The position numbers and the translations under genes are program-made. From the NCBI GenBank assembly GCA_900049755.1, contig LT160593.1, positions 713,062 to 777,061 on the forward strand: a DNA stretch of 64,000 nucleotides, given 5' to 3'. Positions 42,363 through 53,912 of this stretch are shown here, one piece after another. A model generated the notes under the pieces. That model saw nothing but the letters and a program-made list of their open reading frames with translations, had not been told where the DNA came from and did not search any database. This DNA is from Corynebacterium provencense (lineage in GTDB: Bacteria; Actinomycetota; Actinomycetes; Mycobacteriales; Mycobacteriaceae). The stretch's first letter is position 1. Each line of letters starts with the position of its first letter.

Positions 42363-43585
42363 GAGCGCTGCTCCTGGTTCTCGAGGACGGCGATACCGGG
42401 CAGTTCCTTACCTTCGAGGAACTCCAACGAGGCCCCGCCGCCGGTGGAGATGTGACTGAAACCGTCTTCGTCGAGGCCGAGTGTGCGCACTGCTGCGGCG
42501 GAGTCACCTCCACCGACGACGGAGAACGCCCCGTCGGAGGTGGCCCCGATGATGGCGCGGGCGACCCCGCGGGTTCCCTCGGCGAAAGCCGGGAACTCGA
42601 AGACACCCATCGGGCCGTTCCAGAACACGGTCCGCGCCCCGTCCAGGATCTCGCCGAAGGCTCTGACGGAGGCAGGTCCGATGTCGAGTCCGGACTGGTC
42701 GTCCGGGATAGCGTCCACGGCGACGGTGGTGGCGGGGGCGTCGGCGGAGAACTCCGGCGCCACGACGACGTCCGAGGGCAGGACGATGACGGAACCGAAA
42801 CGTTCCAGAAGGTCCCGACAGGTGTCGACCATGTCCTCCTGCAGCAGGGAAGTGCCCACGCTGTACCCGCGGGCGGCGAGGAAGGTGAAGCACATTCCTC
42901 CGCCGATGACCAGATGGTCGACCTTCGGGGCGAGAGCCTCGATGACGGCCAGCTTGTCGGAGACCTTTGAACCGCCGAGGACGACCACGTAGGGCCGGTC
43001 CGGGGATCCGCTGACCCGGCGCAGGACCGAGAGTTCGGACTCCACGAGCCCGCCGGCGTAGTGCGGCAGCAGGGTGGCGACATCGTAGACGGACGCCTGC
43101 CTGCGGTGCACGACCCCGAAACCGTCGGAGACGAAGGCACCGTCGTCGGCGGTGAGGGCGGCCAGTTCTCTGGCGAAGGACAGTCGCTCGGCGTCGTCCC
43201 GGGACGTCTCGCGAGGATCGAAACGGACGTTCTCCAGCAGCAGGATGTCGCCGTCGTCGAGGCCGTTGGCCCGCTCGTGGGCGTCCTCACCGGTCACATC
43301 GGACGCCAGCGGAACCCAACGGTCCAGCCTCTCCGACAGGGCCTCGGCCACGGGGGCGAGGGAGAACGCCGGGTCGACCCTGCCTCCCGGCCTGCCCAGG
43401 TGGGCTGCGACGATGACGCGTGCACCGGCGTCGGACAGGCGGCGCAGCGTGGGCACCGAGGCGTCGATCCGGCCCGGGTCGGTGATCTCCCCGTCCTTCA
43501 ACGGGACATTCAGGTCGGCGCGGACGAGGACGTGGCGCCCCTCGACCCCGTCGGCGATCAGGTCGTCGATGGTTTTCACGGTCAT
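42359..43585 (-). CDS. pgk: Phosphoglycerate kinase
   Basis: The 408-residue enzyme makes ATP and 3-phosphoglycerate from 1,3-bisphosphoglycerate. Family motifs: [53 protein letters not shown] and [11 protein letters not shown], with the hinge and nucleotide sites intact. The ATG at 43585 has AGGAGA eight bases upstream; the longer open frame to 43675 lacks support. It is coupled to tpiA. Confidence 0.97.
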   Translation of the reverse strand: MTVKTIDDLIADGVEGRHVLVRADLNVPLKDGEITDPGRIDASVPTLRRLSDAGARVIVAAHLGRPGGRVDPAFSLAPVAEALSERLDRWVPLASDVTGEDAHERANGLDDGDILLLENVRFDPRETSRDDAERLSFARELAALTADDGAFVSDGFGVVHRRQASVYDVATLLPHYAGGLVESELSVLRRVSGSPDRPYVVVLGGSKVSDKLAVIEALAPKVDHLVIGGGMCFTFLAARGYSVGTSLLQEDMVDTCRDLLERFGSVIVLPSDVVVAPEFSADAPATTVAVDAIPDDQSGLDIGPASVRAFGEILDGARTVFWNGPMGVFEFPAFAEGTRGVARAIIGATSDGAFSVVGGGDSAAAVRTLGLDEDGFSHISTGGGASLEFLEGKELPGIAVLENQEQRS

Positions 43586-43668
43586 GTAGTGGTCTCCTGG
43601 ATCTGTGCGGACTGACGGGAAAAGTGTAGCCGCCGGGGGTGGCAGGTTATCGGAGGGCAGGACGGACG

Positions 43669-43708
43669 ACCCCACCCGTCACCGTTCACCGGTGCGGTGG
43701 TGGGGTCG
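43669..43708. terminator. Intercistronic hairpin between gapA and pgk
   Basis: GACCCCACC (43669-43677) pairs with GGTGGGGTC (43700-43708), and an inner CACCG/CGGTG stem extends the structure. No T-run follows on the minus strand. It may attenuate read-through from gapA into pgk or protect the gapA 3' end, as expected where gapA is expressed more strongly. Confidence 0.55.
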
Positions 43709-43759
43709 GTGGTGAAGTCGCTGTCAGGACACGGGGGTGGTGCAACTCCGGGAGGGACG

Positions 43760-44851
<1,092 letters not shown>

Positions 44852-44932
44852 TCACCGTCTGTTCCGGGCAGAGCTGCCTGACCTGCCCACCACCGGTGCA
44901 CGGGGCAACCGGTCAGCCAGTCGTCGAGTAAC

Positions 44933-45995
44933 TCAGGGGACCGTGTCAGCCCCACCGTGGTCGACGGCGGCGGTGGTGTCCGGGACGCCGAGTTCGCGGG
45001 CACGACGGTCCGCCATGGTCAGCAGGCGCCGGATTCTCCCGGCCACGGCGTCCTTCGTCATCGGCGGTACCGCCAGGTGACCCAGCTCTTCCAGGGATGC
45101 CTCCCGGTGCGTGACCCGCAGCACGCCAGCCTGGTGGAGATGCTCGGGGACATCGTCACCGAGAAGCTCCAGCGCCCTGCCCACCCGGGCGGCGGCCGTG
45201 GCGGCGGCCCTGGCTGAACGTCGGAGGTTCGCGTCGTCGAAGTTGGCCAGTCGTGTCGAACCTGACCGGCTCTCCCGGTGACGGCACTGTTCCTCCCACC
45301 TCCTGCGTCCACGGACCGCACCCATCTGTCCGAGGAGCTCCGCGGTGCCCTCACTGTCACGGACGACCACCCGGTTGACCCCACGAACCTCACGGGTACG
45401 GGCGGTCACACCGATCCGGCGGGCCGCGCCGACGAGCGCCAGTGCCGACTCGTGCGCCGACGAGCGCCAGTGCCGACTCGTTGCTCGGGGTCGCCACGCT
45501 CAGCGCCGCGGGACGCCCCGGGTCCCCGACCGAACCGTGGGCGAGGAATGCACCCCTCCACGCCGCGGCGCACTGTGCGGCACTGCCGCCGATGATGAAC
45601 GGCGGCAGTCCCCGCACCGGGTGACCGCCACGGTCGATCAGACCGGTGCGTCGGGCCAGTTCGGTGCCGCCCCGCGACCACCGCAGGTGGTACCAGGATG
45701 AGTCGGGGACAGTGGGGCGTGCGGGGGCAGCTCCCGTGCGGGAGTCCCGCCCGGCGGGCGGCAGGCACCCGTCGTCCACGGGAAGTGAGAACAGTTCCTC
45801 CACGGCGTCGACGAGCCGGCGGGACGTACCCGCCCCCTCGACCTCAGCTTCGACGACGATCTCCCCGTCGACGAGGTGCATCGACCCGGTGTAGCGCAGT
45901 AACGCACTGACTTCGGCGGTGAGTACGTCCGGACTGGTCACCGTGACACCGAGAAGCTCCTGACGGACGTCAGCGGTCAAGGTCCACGGTGGCAC
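44933..45995 (-). pseudogene. whiA: WhiA DNA-binding regulator, frameshifted by a 28-bp tandem duplication
   Basis: Two frames together encode a full WhiA. The first (from a GTG at 45995, or more likely TTG at 45980) gives LTADVRQELLGV and the LAGLIDADG-like domain (WRGAFLAHGSVGDPGRPAAL). The second gives [16 protein letters not shown], the WEEQC block and the C-terminal helix-turn-helix [16 protein letters not shown] with [21 protein letters not shown] 28-base tandem duplication at 45426-45481 shifts the frame between them; removing one copy yields [20 protein letters not shown], a normal WhiA junction. WhiA is a widely conserved Gram-positive regulator of cell division and development. The break could be genuine or an assembly error. 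Confidence 0.88.
45426..45481. repeat. 28-bp perfect tandem duplication inside whiA
   Basis: GCGCCGACGAGCGCCAGTGC plus CGACTCGT occurs at 45426-45453 and again, identical, at 45454-45481. Since 28 is not a multiple of three, the second copy causes the whiA frameshift. The unit itself contains CGACGAGCGCC repeats that could favour slippage. Confidence 0.95.
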
Positions 45996-47103
45996 CCGCT
46001 TCTCCCTTCACTGTCACTGTTCCGCTCCCTGTGCCTGCTTCCGTTCCGCCTCCGGACGCGCGCCGGCCACCGGTGCAGTCGAACTCCCTGAGAACGTCGG
46101 CGAGCTTTGACGGGGAATGCCGGTCGGTGAAACGGCCACGGCCGTCATCCTCCCGGACGTCCCGGTAGATCACGGTCGCACCGAGTCGTGCGGCCGCCCG
46201 CTCCAGGTGGCGACGTTCCCGGGCCGACTGCACGGAACTCCTGTCGACGACGACGACGTCGATCCGCAGTTCCGGGCAGTGCTGCAGAAGCATGTGGATG
46301 TGGCGCTCCATCGAGAATCCGTTGGTCTCGCTGGACTCGGCGACCAGGTTCATGATCACGACCCGGACAGCGTCGGTGCGCAGCAGTGCATCGACGATAC
46401 CCGGGATGAGCAGGTGCGGGATGACCGAGGAGAACCATGATCCGGGGCCCAGGGTGACGAGGTCGGCGTCCAGGATGGCCTGCACCGCCTCGGGGGTCGC
46501 CGGGGCGTCCTGAGGGATGAGACGGACACGCCGCACCTGGCCGAGGGTGGACGCCACCGCCACCTGGCCACGGACGGCCGTGACCTCACGGGGATCGTCA
46601 CCGAGCCCCTGGACCTCTGCCTCGAGGTCCAGCGGTTCCAGGGACATGGGCAGCACCCGGCCACGGACGCCGAGCAGATCGGACAGCTCGTCGAGGGCGG
46701 CGACACTGTCCCCCATCACCTCGGTGAGTCCGCCGAGGATGAGGTTTCCCACCGCGTGACCGGCGAGTGCCCCGTGCCCGCCGAAGCGGTGCTGCAGGGT
46801 ACGTTCCCACATTCTGCCGCGGGGCGTGTCCCGCACCAGGGCGGCCAGGGCCATCCTCAGGTCACCGGGTGGCAGGGAGCCCAGTTCGCGGCGCATCCGT
46901 CCGGACGAACCGCCGTCGTCGGCGACGGTCACCACGGCTGTGACATTATCCGCCGCACCCCGGGCCGCCCTGAGCGTGGCGAACAGCCCGTGGCCCCCGC
47001 CGAGACAGACGACACGGTTGACTGTGCGTTCACCGGCGGACGCCGCGATGTCCTCCGAGGGCAGTCCGGGATCGGTGGTGTCAGGAATTCCTGTGACGGT
47101 CAC
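45970..47103 (-). CDS. yvcK: YvcK/CofD-like gluconeogenesis factor
   Basis: A 377-residue protein of the YvcK family, which binds UDP-sugars and supports cell-wall growth and gluconeogenic growth. The N-terminal nucleotide-binding motif VVCLGGGHGLFATLRAAR and VTVADDGGSSGRMRRELG are diagnostic, followed by GHAVGNLILGGL and TLGPGSWFSSVIPHLL. The C-terminal 35 residues are a Gly/Thr-rich tail. The gene lies between whiA and rapZ, the conserved order; its start overlaps the rapZ stop and its end overlaps the whiA start. Confidence 0.95.
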   Translation of the reverse strand: MTVTGIPDTTDPGLPSEDIAASAGERTVNRVVCLGGGHGLFATLRAARGAADNVTAVVTVADDGGSSGRMRRELGSLPPGDLRMALAALVRDTPRGRMWERTLQHRFGGHGALAGHAVGNLILGGLTEVMGDSVAALDELSDLLGVRGRVLPMSLEPLDLEAEVQGLGDDPREVTAVRGQVAVASTLGQVRRVRLIPQDAPATPEAVQAILDADLVTLGPGSWFSSVIPHLLIPGIVDALLRTDAVRVVIMNLVAESSETNGFSMERHIHMLLQHCPELRIDVVVVDRSSVQSARERRHLERAAARLGATVIYRDVREDDGRGRFTDRHSPSKLADVLREFDCTGGRRASGGGTEAGTGSGTVTVKGEAGATVDLDR

Positions 47104-47671
47104 TTCCGGTCACCTCCGGCCTCCGGGAACCTGTCCTCGTATTTCACGAGATCGCGGTGCACTGTCCTGACCTCGAGATCCTCGTCACCTGACAGCCGTG
47201 CGGCGAGTGCCTCCGCGACGGCCGGACTGCGGTGCTGGCCGCCGGTGCACCCGACTCCCACGGTGATGAACCTCTTGCCTTCCCTCCGGTAGCCGGGCAG
47301 GGCGGTCTCCACCACGCGCTGGACCGCGTCAAGGTAGTCCCTGGCCTCCGGCCGGTCCAGTACGTAGTCGGCTACTGCGGCCTCCAGTCCGCTGTGTTCC
47401 CTGAGCTCCGGCTCCCAGTAGGGGTTCGGCAGGAACCGTGCGTCGAACATCAGGTCCAGGTCCCGGGGGGCACCGTTCTTGAAGCCGAACGACTGCACGG
47501 TCACGTGCTCGCGGCGGTCGGACAGAGCGGTGAAATAGTCCTCCAGTTGCCGGCGCAAGTCATGGACGCTGGTGCCGGTGGTGTCGATCACGATGTCCGC
47601 GCGTTGCCTGATGCCCTCGAGCATCTCCCGTTCGCGGTTGATGCCTGCCTGGAGAGTCTCCCCGTCCTGCA
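47100..47671 (-). pseudogene. rapZ: RapZ-family nucleotide-binding protein, 5'-truncated
   Basis: The C-terminal two thirds of RapZ are clear: [38 protein letters not shown], the conserved [24 protein letters not shown], and the [22 protein letters not shown] motif with its histidine. The whole N-terminal kinase-like domain with Walker A is absent. Upstream of LQDGETLQ the same open frame continues to 47912, but those residues are the complement of prfB and of the ftsE leader, not RapZ. The real gene stops at about 47664-47671, where 8 bases are shared with prfB. It still overlaps yvcK as expected. Confidence 0.88.
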
Positions 47672-47804
47672 CCCGTACCAGATGGTCAAGGACCTGCGGA
47701 CGAACTACGAGGTCAACGACCCGTCGAAGGTGCTGGACGGGGACATCGACGGGTTCCTGGAGGCCGGGATCCGCTGGCGGATGGCGGAGCAGCAGGGACA
47801 GTAG
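47664..47804 (+). pseudogene. prfB: Peptide chain release factor 2 (PrfB), C-terminal 46 residues only
   Basis: The plus-strand frame [17 protein letters not shown] and on to [17 protein letters not shown] is the conserved C-terminus of RF2; the [11 protein letters not shown] motif is specific to RF2. The remaining roughly 320 residues, including the GGQ loop, are missing, replaced head-on by the rapZ fragment. prfB is the normal upstream neighbour of ftsE in actinobacteria, so this end of the junction is in its native place. RF2 is essential, so an intact copy must exist in the organism or the join is artificial. Confidence 0.93.
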
Positions 47805-47912
47805 GCGACCGTCGGCGGTTCGCGCAGGTACCGCAGGCGACACCGGAGTAACATGCGTAACACCTGCAACATCTGTTTCATCAGTCACAGGTGACCAGGT
47901 AGAGTTGCCCAC

Positions 47913-48602
<690 letters not shown>

Positions 48603-48632
48603 CGGACAGGCAGAGGAACAGAGGGAGAGACA

Positions 48633-49535
48633 GTGAAACCGGGTTTCATACTCCGCGAGGCCTTCGACGGCTTCCGGCGCAACGTCACCATCACGGTGGC
48701 CATGGTCATCACCACCGCAATCTCCCTGGCCCTCGTGGCCACGGGAGTACTGCTGACCAACATGACATCGGAGACCAAGGACATCTACCTGGACCGGATC
48801 GAGGTCATGGTCCAGTTCGACGACGCCGTGTCCGTGGCCGACCAGGACTGTTCCGGCCCCGAGTGCTCCGCGGTCCGCGGAGCACTCGAGGACAACAGTG
48901 AAGTCGAGTCTGTGACCTACCGGAACAAGGCACAGAGCTACGAGAGATTTGTCGAACTGTTCCAGGAGTCGGACCCGCAGCTTGTCGCACAGACCAGCCC
49001 GGACGCCTTCCCCGCGGCACTGCACGTGCGCCTGGTCGACCCGCTCGACACCTCCGCCATCGACGAGGTCCGGGACTTGCCCGGCGTGGCGACCGTCGTC
49101 GACCAGGGGGACGATCTCCGGGGAGCGACCCGCAACCTCGACGCGATCCGTAACGCCAGCTTCATCCTCGCGGTCGTCCAGGGTGTGGCGGCTGTCCTGC
49201 TGATCATGAACATGGTGCAGATGGCGGCGTTCCAGCGCCGCACGGAGGTCAGCATCATGCGCATGGTGGGTGCGACGAGGTGGTACACCCAGGCCCCGTT
49301 CGTCATCGAGGCGGTGTTCGCCGCCCTGCTGGGATCGGTCCTTGCGGTGGCCGGCATGTTCGCGGGCAAGGCGATGATCCTCGACAAGGCGCTGCGTTCG
49401 CTCTATGACTCGCACCTCATCGCGAGGATCACGACCTCGGACATCTGGACCATCGCCCCGCTGGTGGTGGTCGCCGGTGTGGTCGTCGCCGCGGTCACCG
49501 CCCAGGTGACACTGCGGTGGTACGTGAAAAAGTGA
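48633..49535 (+). CDS. ftsX: Cell division protein FtsX
   Basis: The 300-residue membrane partner of FtsE. It has an N-terminal segment at about residues 20-42, a large extracytoplasmic domain to about residue 170 (with Cys pair in DQDCSGPECSAVRGAL, usual in actinobacteria), and three more segments, with the conserved RRTEVSIMRMVGATRWYTQAPF before the third. The GTG start at 48633 has GGGAGAGAC nearby. Together with FtsE it is expected to activate NlpC/P60 hydrolases such as RipC/RipA. Confidence 0.95.
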   Translation: MKPGFILREAFDGFRRNVTITVAMVITTAISLALVATGVLLTNMTSETKDIYLDRIEVMVQFDDAVSVADQDCSGPECSAVRGALEDNSEVESVTYRNKAQSYERFVELFQESDPQLVAQTSPDAFPAALHVRLVDPLDTSAIDEVRDLPGVATVVDQGDDLRGATRNLDAIRNASFILAVVQGVAAVLLIMNMVQMAAFQRRTEVSIMRMVGATRWYTQAPFVIEAVFAALLGSVLAVAGMFAGKAMILDKALRSLYDSHLIARITTSDIWTIAPLVVVAGVVVAAVTAQVTLRWYVKK

Positions 49536-49562
49536 CCGTGACCGGGTAAGGTTGCCCGGGTT

Positions 49563-50114
49563 ATGGCGAAGAAGAGTACGCCGGTGGACTCCGGCAGGAC
49601 CGCGGGGAAGAAGAACGCCGCGAAGGGGACACCCGGGCGCAGGGGTGGTGCCCCCCTGGTCGTCGCCACCAACCGCAAGGCCCGGCACAACTACAGGATC
49701 CTGGAGACCTATGAGGCCGGGATCGCGCTCGTGGGGACCGAGGTGAAGTCGCTGCGTGAGGGGAAGGCGTCTCTGGTGGACGCCTTCGCCACCGTCGACG
49801 ACGGTGAGATCTGGCTGCGTGGCCTCCATATTCCGGAGTACACCCACGGAACCTGGACCAACCATGCTCCGCGGCGAACCCGGAAGCTGCTCATGCACCG
49901 CGGCGAGATCGACTCGGTCATGGGTAAGGTCCGCGACGGAAAGAACACCCTCGTCCCGTTGCAGATCTACTTTTCCGGGGGGCGGGCGAAGGTGGAGCTG
50001 GCCCTGGCCACCGGCAAACAGGACTACGACAAGCGCCAGGACATCAAGCGGCGCACCGAGGAGCGCGAGGTGACCCGGGAACTGGGACGCCGCGTGAAGG
50101 GCATCAACGCCTGA
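49563..50114 (+). CDS. smpB: SsrA-binding protein SmpB
   Basis: The 183-residue tmRNA partner needed for trans-translation. The first 30 residues are a Lys/Gly-rich extension; the barrel starts with [24 protein letters not shown], continues [17 protein letters not shown] and [15 protein letters not shown], and ends with the basic [14 protein letters not shown] tail that enters the ribosome decoding site. It lies 27 bases after ftsX and 190 bases before its RNA partner ssrA. Confidence 0.95.
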   Translation: MAKKSTPVDSGRTAGKKNAAKGTPGRRGGAPLVVATNRKARHNYRILETYEAGIALVGTEVKSLREGKASLVDAFATVDDGEIWLRGLHIPEYTHGTWTNHAPRRTRKLLMHRGEIDSVMGKVRDGKNTLVPLQIYFSGGRAKVELALATGKQDYDKRQDIKRRTEEREVTRELGRRVKGINA

Positions 50115-50305
50115 ACCGTGCGGGCCGGTCCAACCGCTGCTGTCCCACCCCTCTCTCGTCCTCCCTCGTCCTCCGCCCCTGCTGCACCACTCGCTGGCGG
50201 GGAATTGAACGGACAGCCTGCGGGTTGTAGTCTGTAGATCCTGCCGTTGACCGAGCTTTCCTGCGGCAGGGGATGCGGGTGATCCGGTTTTCCGGGGATC
50301 CACGA

Positions 50306-50676
50306 GGGGTCGATCAGGTTTCGACTCCGTGCATTGAGCCAGGGGAAGCGTGCCGGTGCAGGCTGGAGACCACCGTGAGCGTCGCAGCACATGATTAAGC
50401 GCCGAGAACACTCAGCGCGACTACGCTCTCGCTGCCTAATTCAGCGAGGCGTGTCTGTCGGCCCGGGGCATGTTCCCCCTCCGGTCACCGGCATCGTTCC
50501 GGGAACTCACCTGACGGTCCCGCCATCCGGACTGTCAGGGACATCTCAGGGTGGCTGGGCTCATCGTCCGGACAGGTCTGCGTGATCCGGAGAGCCGAGC
50601 AGGGATAGAGCGGACTGCGCACGGAGAAGCCCTGGCGAGGTCGCGGAGGACCCGGGTTCAATTCCCGGCGGCTCCA
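50306..50676 (+). ncRNA. ssrA: Transfer-messenger RNA (tmRNA)
   Basis: The tRNA-like ends pair as GGGGTCG (50306-50312) with CGGCTCC before the discriminator A at 50676; the T arm is GGTTCAATTCC. The resume reading frame starts at 50401 and encodes AENTQRDYALAA followed by TAA, close to the corynebacterial tag AEKSQRDYALAA. CCA is not encoded in full. It rescues stalled ribosomes together with SmpB, encoded just upstream. Confidence 0.95.
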
Positions 50677-50681
50677 CCGGT

Positions 50682-50716
50682 ACTCCCGGTCACCAACCAG
50701 GTGACCGGGAGTTTTC
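50682..50716 (+). terminator. Rho-independent terminator after ssrA
   Basis: ACTCCCGGTCACC and GGTGACCGGGAGT form a perfect 13-bp stem with an AACCA loop, followed by TTTCC. It starts six bases after the tmRNA. Confidence 0.93.
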
Positions 50717-50975
50717 CTGTCTGAGGTGGCGGAGTCCTCGCTGCCGAGTTTTCCGCCGCGACGTCAACTACGGCAGAGCACGCTGGTCGGCCACGGGGTT
50801 GCCACGGATGTGACAGAGAGAATCGCCAGGGTGCGGTGGCCGGGCCCGTCGTCCCTCTGCAGAAGCTGAAGTAACTCCAGCCCCGGTCTACCCCTTCGAT
50901 TGAGTTGAACTGTGGTACAGCCTACCTTTCTCCCAGTGACCGAACATGGTCACCTTCACGAGGAGAAGACCCACC

Positions 50976-51506
50976 ATGAACCGAAAACCAGCAGTTGCGA
51001 CAGTCGCCGTCATGCTGTCACTGTCCCTCACCGCCTGTGGCTCGGGCGACAGTGAGGACGCACCGACCACGGTCACCTCGACCAGTCATACGGTGACCAC
51101 GACCACCAGCACCACGTCGACCACGGCCCCGTCGAGCAGCACACTGCCGCAGCCCACCGCGGAAGAGCCGGCCGCCGCGGTGATCGTTCCAGGTGACGAC
51201 GATGGCGCGCACGTGAATCTGGACGCTCCGCGGAGCGCCCCTGAGCCGGCTCCGGCAGCGGGGCAGGCTCCCCAGGTACCTGCGCAGGTTGAGGAGGCAC
51301 CTGCTCCTGCACCCGCACCTGTGCCTGCTCCCGCGCCGGCCCCGGCCGAGGAGGTTCCCGTCCAGGAAGCTGAGGCACCGGGTGCGGCCTACTACCCGGA
51401 CTGTGCTGCTGTCCGTGCCGCCGGAGCCGCACCGATCCATGCCGGTCAGAACGGATACTCCACCGACCTTGACCGGGACGGCGACGGAGTTGCCTGCGAG
51501 TCATAA
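50976..51506 (+). CDS. Excalibur-domain lipoprotein
   Basis: The 176-residue precursor has a lipoprotein signal with lipobox LSLTACGSG (Cys about residue 22). A Thr/Ser-rich region (30-60) and a long Pro/Ala-rich linker (90-140: APAPAPVPAPAPAPAEE) span the wall. The C-terminal 40 residues are an Excalibur calcium-binding domain: YYPDCAAVRAAGAAP, then DLDRDGDGVACES with the DxDxDGxxCE loop. The ATG at 50976 has GAGGAGA upstream. Surface anchoring is expected; function unknown. Confidence 0.88.
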   Translation: MNRKPAVATVAVMLSLSLTACGSGDSEDAPTTVTSTSHTVTTTTSTTSTTAPSSSTLPQPTAEEPAAAVIVPGDDDGAHVNLDAPRSAPEPAPAAGQAPQVPAQVEEAPAPAPAPVPAPAPAPAEEVPVQEAEAPGAAYYPDCAAVRAAGAAPIHAGQNGYSTDLDRDGDGVACES

Positions 51507-51687
51507 GGCGAAGCCGCCCGGCCACCAGAGTTCTTCCGGGACGGTACCGGGACAGCGCCGGACAGTGACTGCGGCCCCGTGGCCGCGGCCCCGGAGATCC
51601 GGAGGTCATCCCGGTTCGTGTGCAGAGAGTCCTGACGGGCGTGTGCAGCACCGCAGGATTTGGCGGTGAGTTGACCCTGAGAATACG

Positions 51688-52050
51688 ATGAGCCGGCACC
51701 GTCCGGCGCACCACCCACCACCCAGAAAGACCGCACCGCACATGTTTGTCACCGTCATCACTGGCGTCGTCTGTCTGTCCATCGGTTTTGTCGCCGGAGC
51801 AGCTGCGGTGGTGGGTTCCGTCCAGAAGGCGCCGTCATCGGAGTCCGTCCAGGGTGGTGCGTCGGGAGCCCCCGAATCCCTCGAATCCCTCGAACCGTCA
51901 GCCGGCCACCGGCACTCCTGGAGTATGTGGGAGCTGGAGGACGCGCCTCGTCCCGGGGAATCCGGTGAGGGGCGTGCCGGTGGGGAATGGGTGCAGTCAC
52001 GGCGGTGCTCCGGGTGCGGGTACGTGCAGCGGGAGATCCGGTCCCTGTAG
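51688..52050 (+). CDS. Small membrane protein with C-terminal cysteine motif
   Basis: A 120-residue protein with one membrane segment (about residues 19-43, FVTVITGVVCLSIGFVAGAA as core), then a Ser/Glu-rich linker and a C-terminal part with His/Trp residues and RRCSGCGYVQRE, possibly a half zinc ribbon. An internal ATG at 51742 would give 102 residues. I do not recognise a family. Codon use is typical, but the ribosome site is weak. Confidence 0.5.
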   Translation: MSRHRPAHHPPPRKTAPHMFVTVITGVVCLSIGFVAGAAAVVGSVQKAPSSESVQGGASGAPESLESLEPSAGHRHSWSMWELEDAPRPGESGEGRAGGEWVQSRRCSGCGYVQREIRSL

Positions 52051-52190
52051 TGGGGCGCGTCAGCGGGGCTGAGCCGTAACCAGAAGGTCGGATACAGGGG
52101 TGGCAGTTCTGTCCGGAGGGGACACGGGTGGGAACAGGGAATGTGAAACCCCGCCGAAGGTCGTCGCCGGAAAGCCGCAGAGAGTGTCTG

Positions 52191-53912
52191 TCAGCGCGTC
52201 GCTGTCTGACCCGACGTTCGGCGGCGCAGGGCGTCCTTCCGCACTTTTCCTGTGGAGGTTCGGGGCAGTTCCGGGAGGATTCGGTAGTCCCGCGGGATCT
52301 TGTACCCTGCGATGAGTTTCCTGCAGTGGCTGATCAGCGACGACGTGAGCCGCGCGGACCAGCCGTCGTGGCCGGCGGCGTCGGCTGTCTCCCGGTCGAG
52401 GACGATGAACGCACGGAGCCGTTCTCCCCAGGTGTCGTCGGGCACACCGACCACCGCGACGTCGGCGACCGCGGGATGGGTTGACACCGCCTGCTCCACC
52501 TCGATCGTGGAGATGTTCTCTCCTCCGGAGATGACGATGTCCTTCGACCGGTCGAGGATCTGGATGTAGCCGTCGGGGTGCCTGACCGCCAGATCACCCG
52601 TGTGCATCCAGCCGTCGGTGAAGGCCGCCGCGGTCGCTTCCGGGTCGTGGAGGTAACCCTTCATCACTCCGTTGCCGGCGAGGACGATCTCCCCGACGGT
52701 CCGGCCGTCCCGCGGTACGTCGGTCAGCGGGGTTTCCGCCGGGGAACCCTCAGCGGAACCCTGAGGGACGGGGTACACGACCCGGGCGTCGGCACTGGTG
52801 ATCATGGGGACGCCCTGGCGCGCCTTGAGCCTGGCGCGCTCGGAGGCCGGAAGCTCGGCCCATTCCGGGCGGAACTCGCAGACGGTGTAGGGGCCGTAAC
52901 TCTCGGTGAGTCCGTAGACCTGGGTGACGGTGATGCCGAGGTTCTCACAGGCCTCGATCACGGCGGGCCCCGGAGGGGCACCTGCGGTGACGGCCGAGAC
53001 ATCGCGGACGCGGTGGGCCGCAGGGTCTGTCACGACGGTGGTGAGGACAGTCGGTGCCCCGCACAGGGCGGTGACATGCTCGGTGTCGATGAGTCTCCAG
53101 ATCTCTGCGCCGCGCACGGCCCGCAGGGCCACCTGCGTGGCGGCGACGGCTGTCGCGGCCCACCCGGTGCACCAGCCGGAGCAGTGGAACATCGGCAGGG
53201 TCCACAGGTAGACAGTGTCCCTGGTGAAGTTCTGGGTGGTGACCTGACCGAGGGCGTTGAGGTAGGCGCCCCTGTGCGTGTACACCACGCCTTTCGGGCG
53301 CCCGGTGGTGCCGGAGGTGTAGTTGACGGCGACGGGGGACTCTTCGTCGTCGACGGCGAAAGGGAAGGTGGAGTCGTCGTCGGGATCACCGGGGTGCAGG
53401 ACGCCTCCGGCCGTGAAGTCGTCGACGGTGACCACGGTGGAGGTGCCGCCGACTGGACCGGATTCACGGAAGCCCGTCTGCGGCACGGTCCCGTCGGACC
53501 CGGGCACCAGAACGAAGAGTTCCACCGTGCCGGACCCGTCGAGGACGGGGCGGCAGGCTTCCACGAGGTCGCTGTCGCCGAACAGGACCCGGATCCCGGC
53601 GTGGTCACAGATGTAGCTGACCTCGGCCGGGGCGAGGCGTGTGTTGACCGCCACCAGGACGCCGCCCGCCAGGGGGACGGCGAACTGGGCCAGGAGTGCC
53701 TCGTAGGAGTTGCGGGCCAGCACACCCACGCGGTCACCGGGGCGCAGTCCCCGGCGTCGGAGCGCGCGTGCGGTGGTCAGGGCGTCCTCCCGCATGGCGG
53801 AGAAGGTGATGCGACGGGGGCCGTCGATGCACGCGGTCCTGCACGGGTACACGTCAGCTGCGCGTTCGAGGAACCGTAGGGGTGTCAGCGCTGTCCGGGC
53901 GGGACTGGTCAC
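52191..53912 (-). CDS. Acyl-CoA synthetase (AMP-binding, ANL superfamily)
   Basis: The 573-residue enzyme activates a carboxylic acid to its CoA thioester by way of an acyl-adenylate. Motif A3 is NYTSGTTGRPKGVVYTHRG, A5 is QVYGLTESYGP, the hinge region is GWMHTGDLAVRHPDGYIQILDRSKD, and the C-terminal catalytic lysine is in RTSTGKVRKDALR. It belongs to the medium/long-chain fatty acid (FadD-like, AlkK-like) group; the precise chain length is not readable. The GTG at 53912 has AAGGAG nine bases upstream. It stands alone, divergent from the DsbA-like gene. Confidence 0.9.
   Translation of the reverse strand: MTSPARTALTPLRFLERAADVYPCRTACIDGPRRITFSAMREDALTTARALRRRGLRPGDRVGVLARNSYEALLAQFAVPLAGGVLVAVNTRLAPAEVSYICDHAGIRVLFGDSDLVEACRPVLDGSGTVELFVLVPGSDGTVPQTGFRESGPVGGTSTVVTVDDFTAGGVLHPGDPDDDSTFPFAVDDEESPVAVNYTSGTTGRPKGVVYTHRGAYLNALGQVTTQNFTRDTVYLWTLPMFHCSGWCTGWAATAVAATQVALRAVRGAEIWRLIDTEHVTALCGAPTVLTTVVTDPAAHRVRDVSAVTAGAPPGPAVIEACENLGITVTQVYGLTESYGPYTVCEFRPEWAELPASERARLKARQGVPMITSADARVVYPVPQGSAEGSPAETPLTDVPRDGRTVGEIVLAGNGVMKGYLHDPEATAAAFTDGWMHTGDLAVRHPDGYIQILDRSKDIVISGGENISTIEVEQAVSTHPAVADVAVVGVPDDTWGERLRAFIVLDRETADAAGHDGWSARLTSSLISHCRKLIAGYKIPRDYRILPELPRTSTGKVRKDALRRRTSGQTATR

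Noticed and set aside
47672..47912. N-terminal 80 residues of the open frame continuous with rapZ
   Set aside because: They are the complement of the prfB C-terminus and of the ftsE leader, not RapZ sequence, and contain no Walker A motif.
50391..50585. 64-codon open frame inside the tmRNA
   Set aside because: It is RNA gene sequence; only the short tag frame at 50401-50439 is translated.
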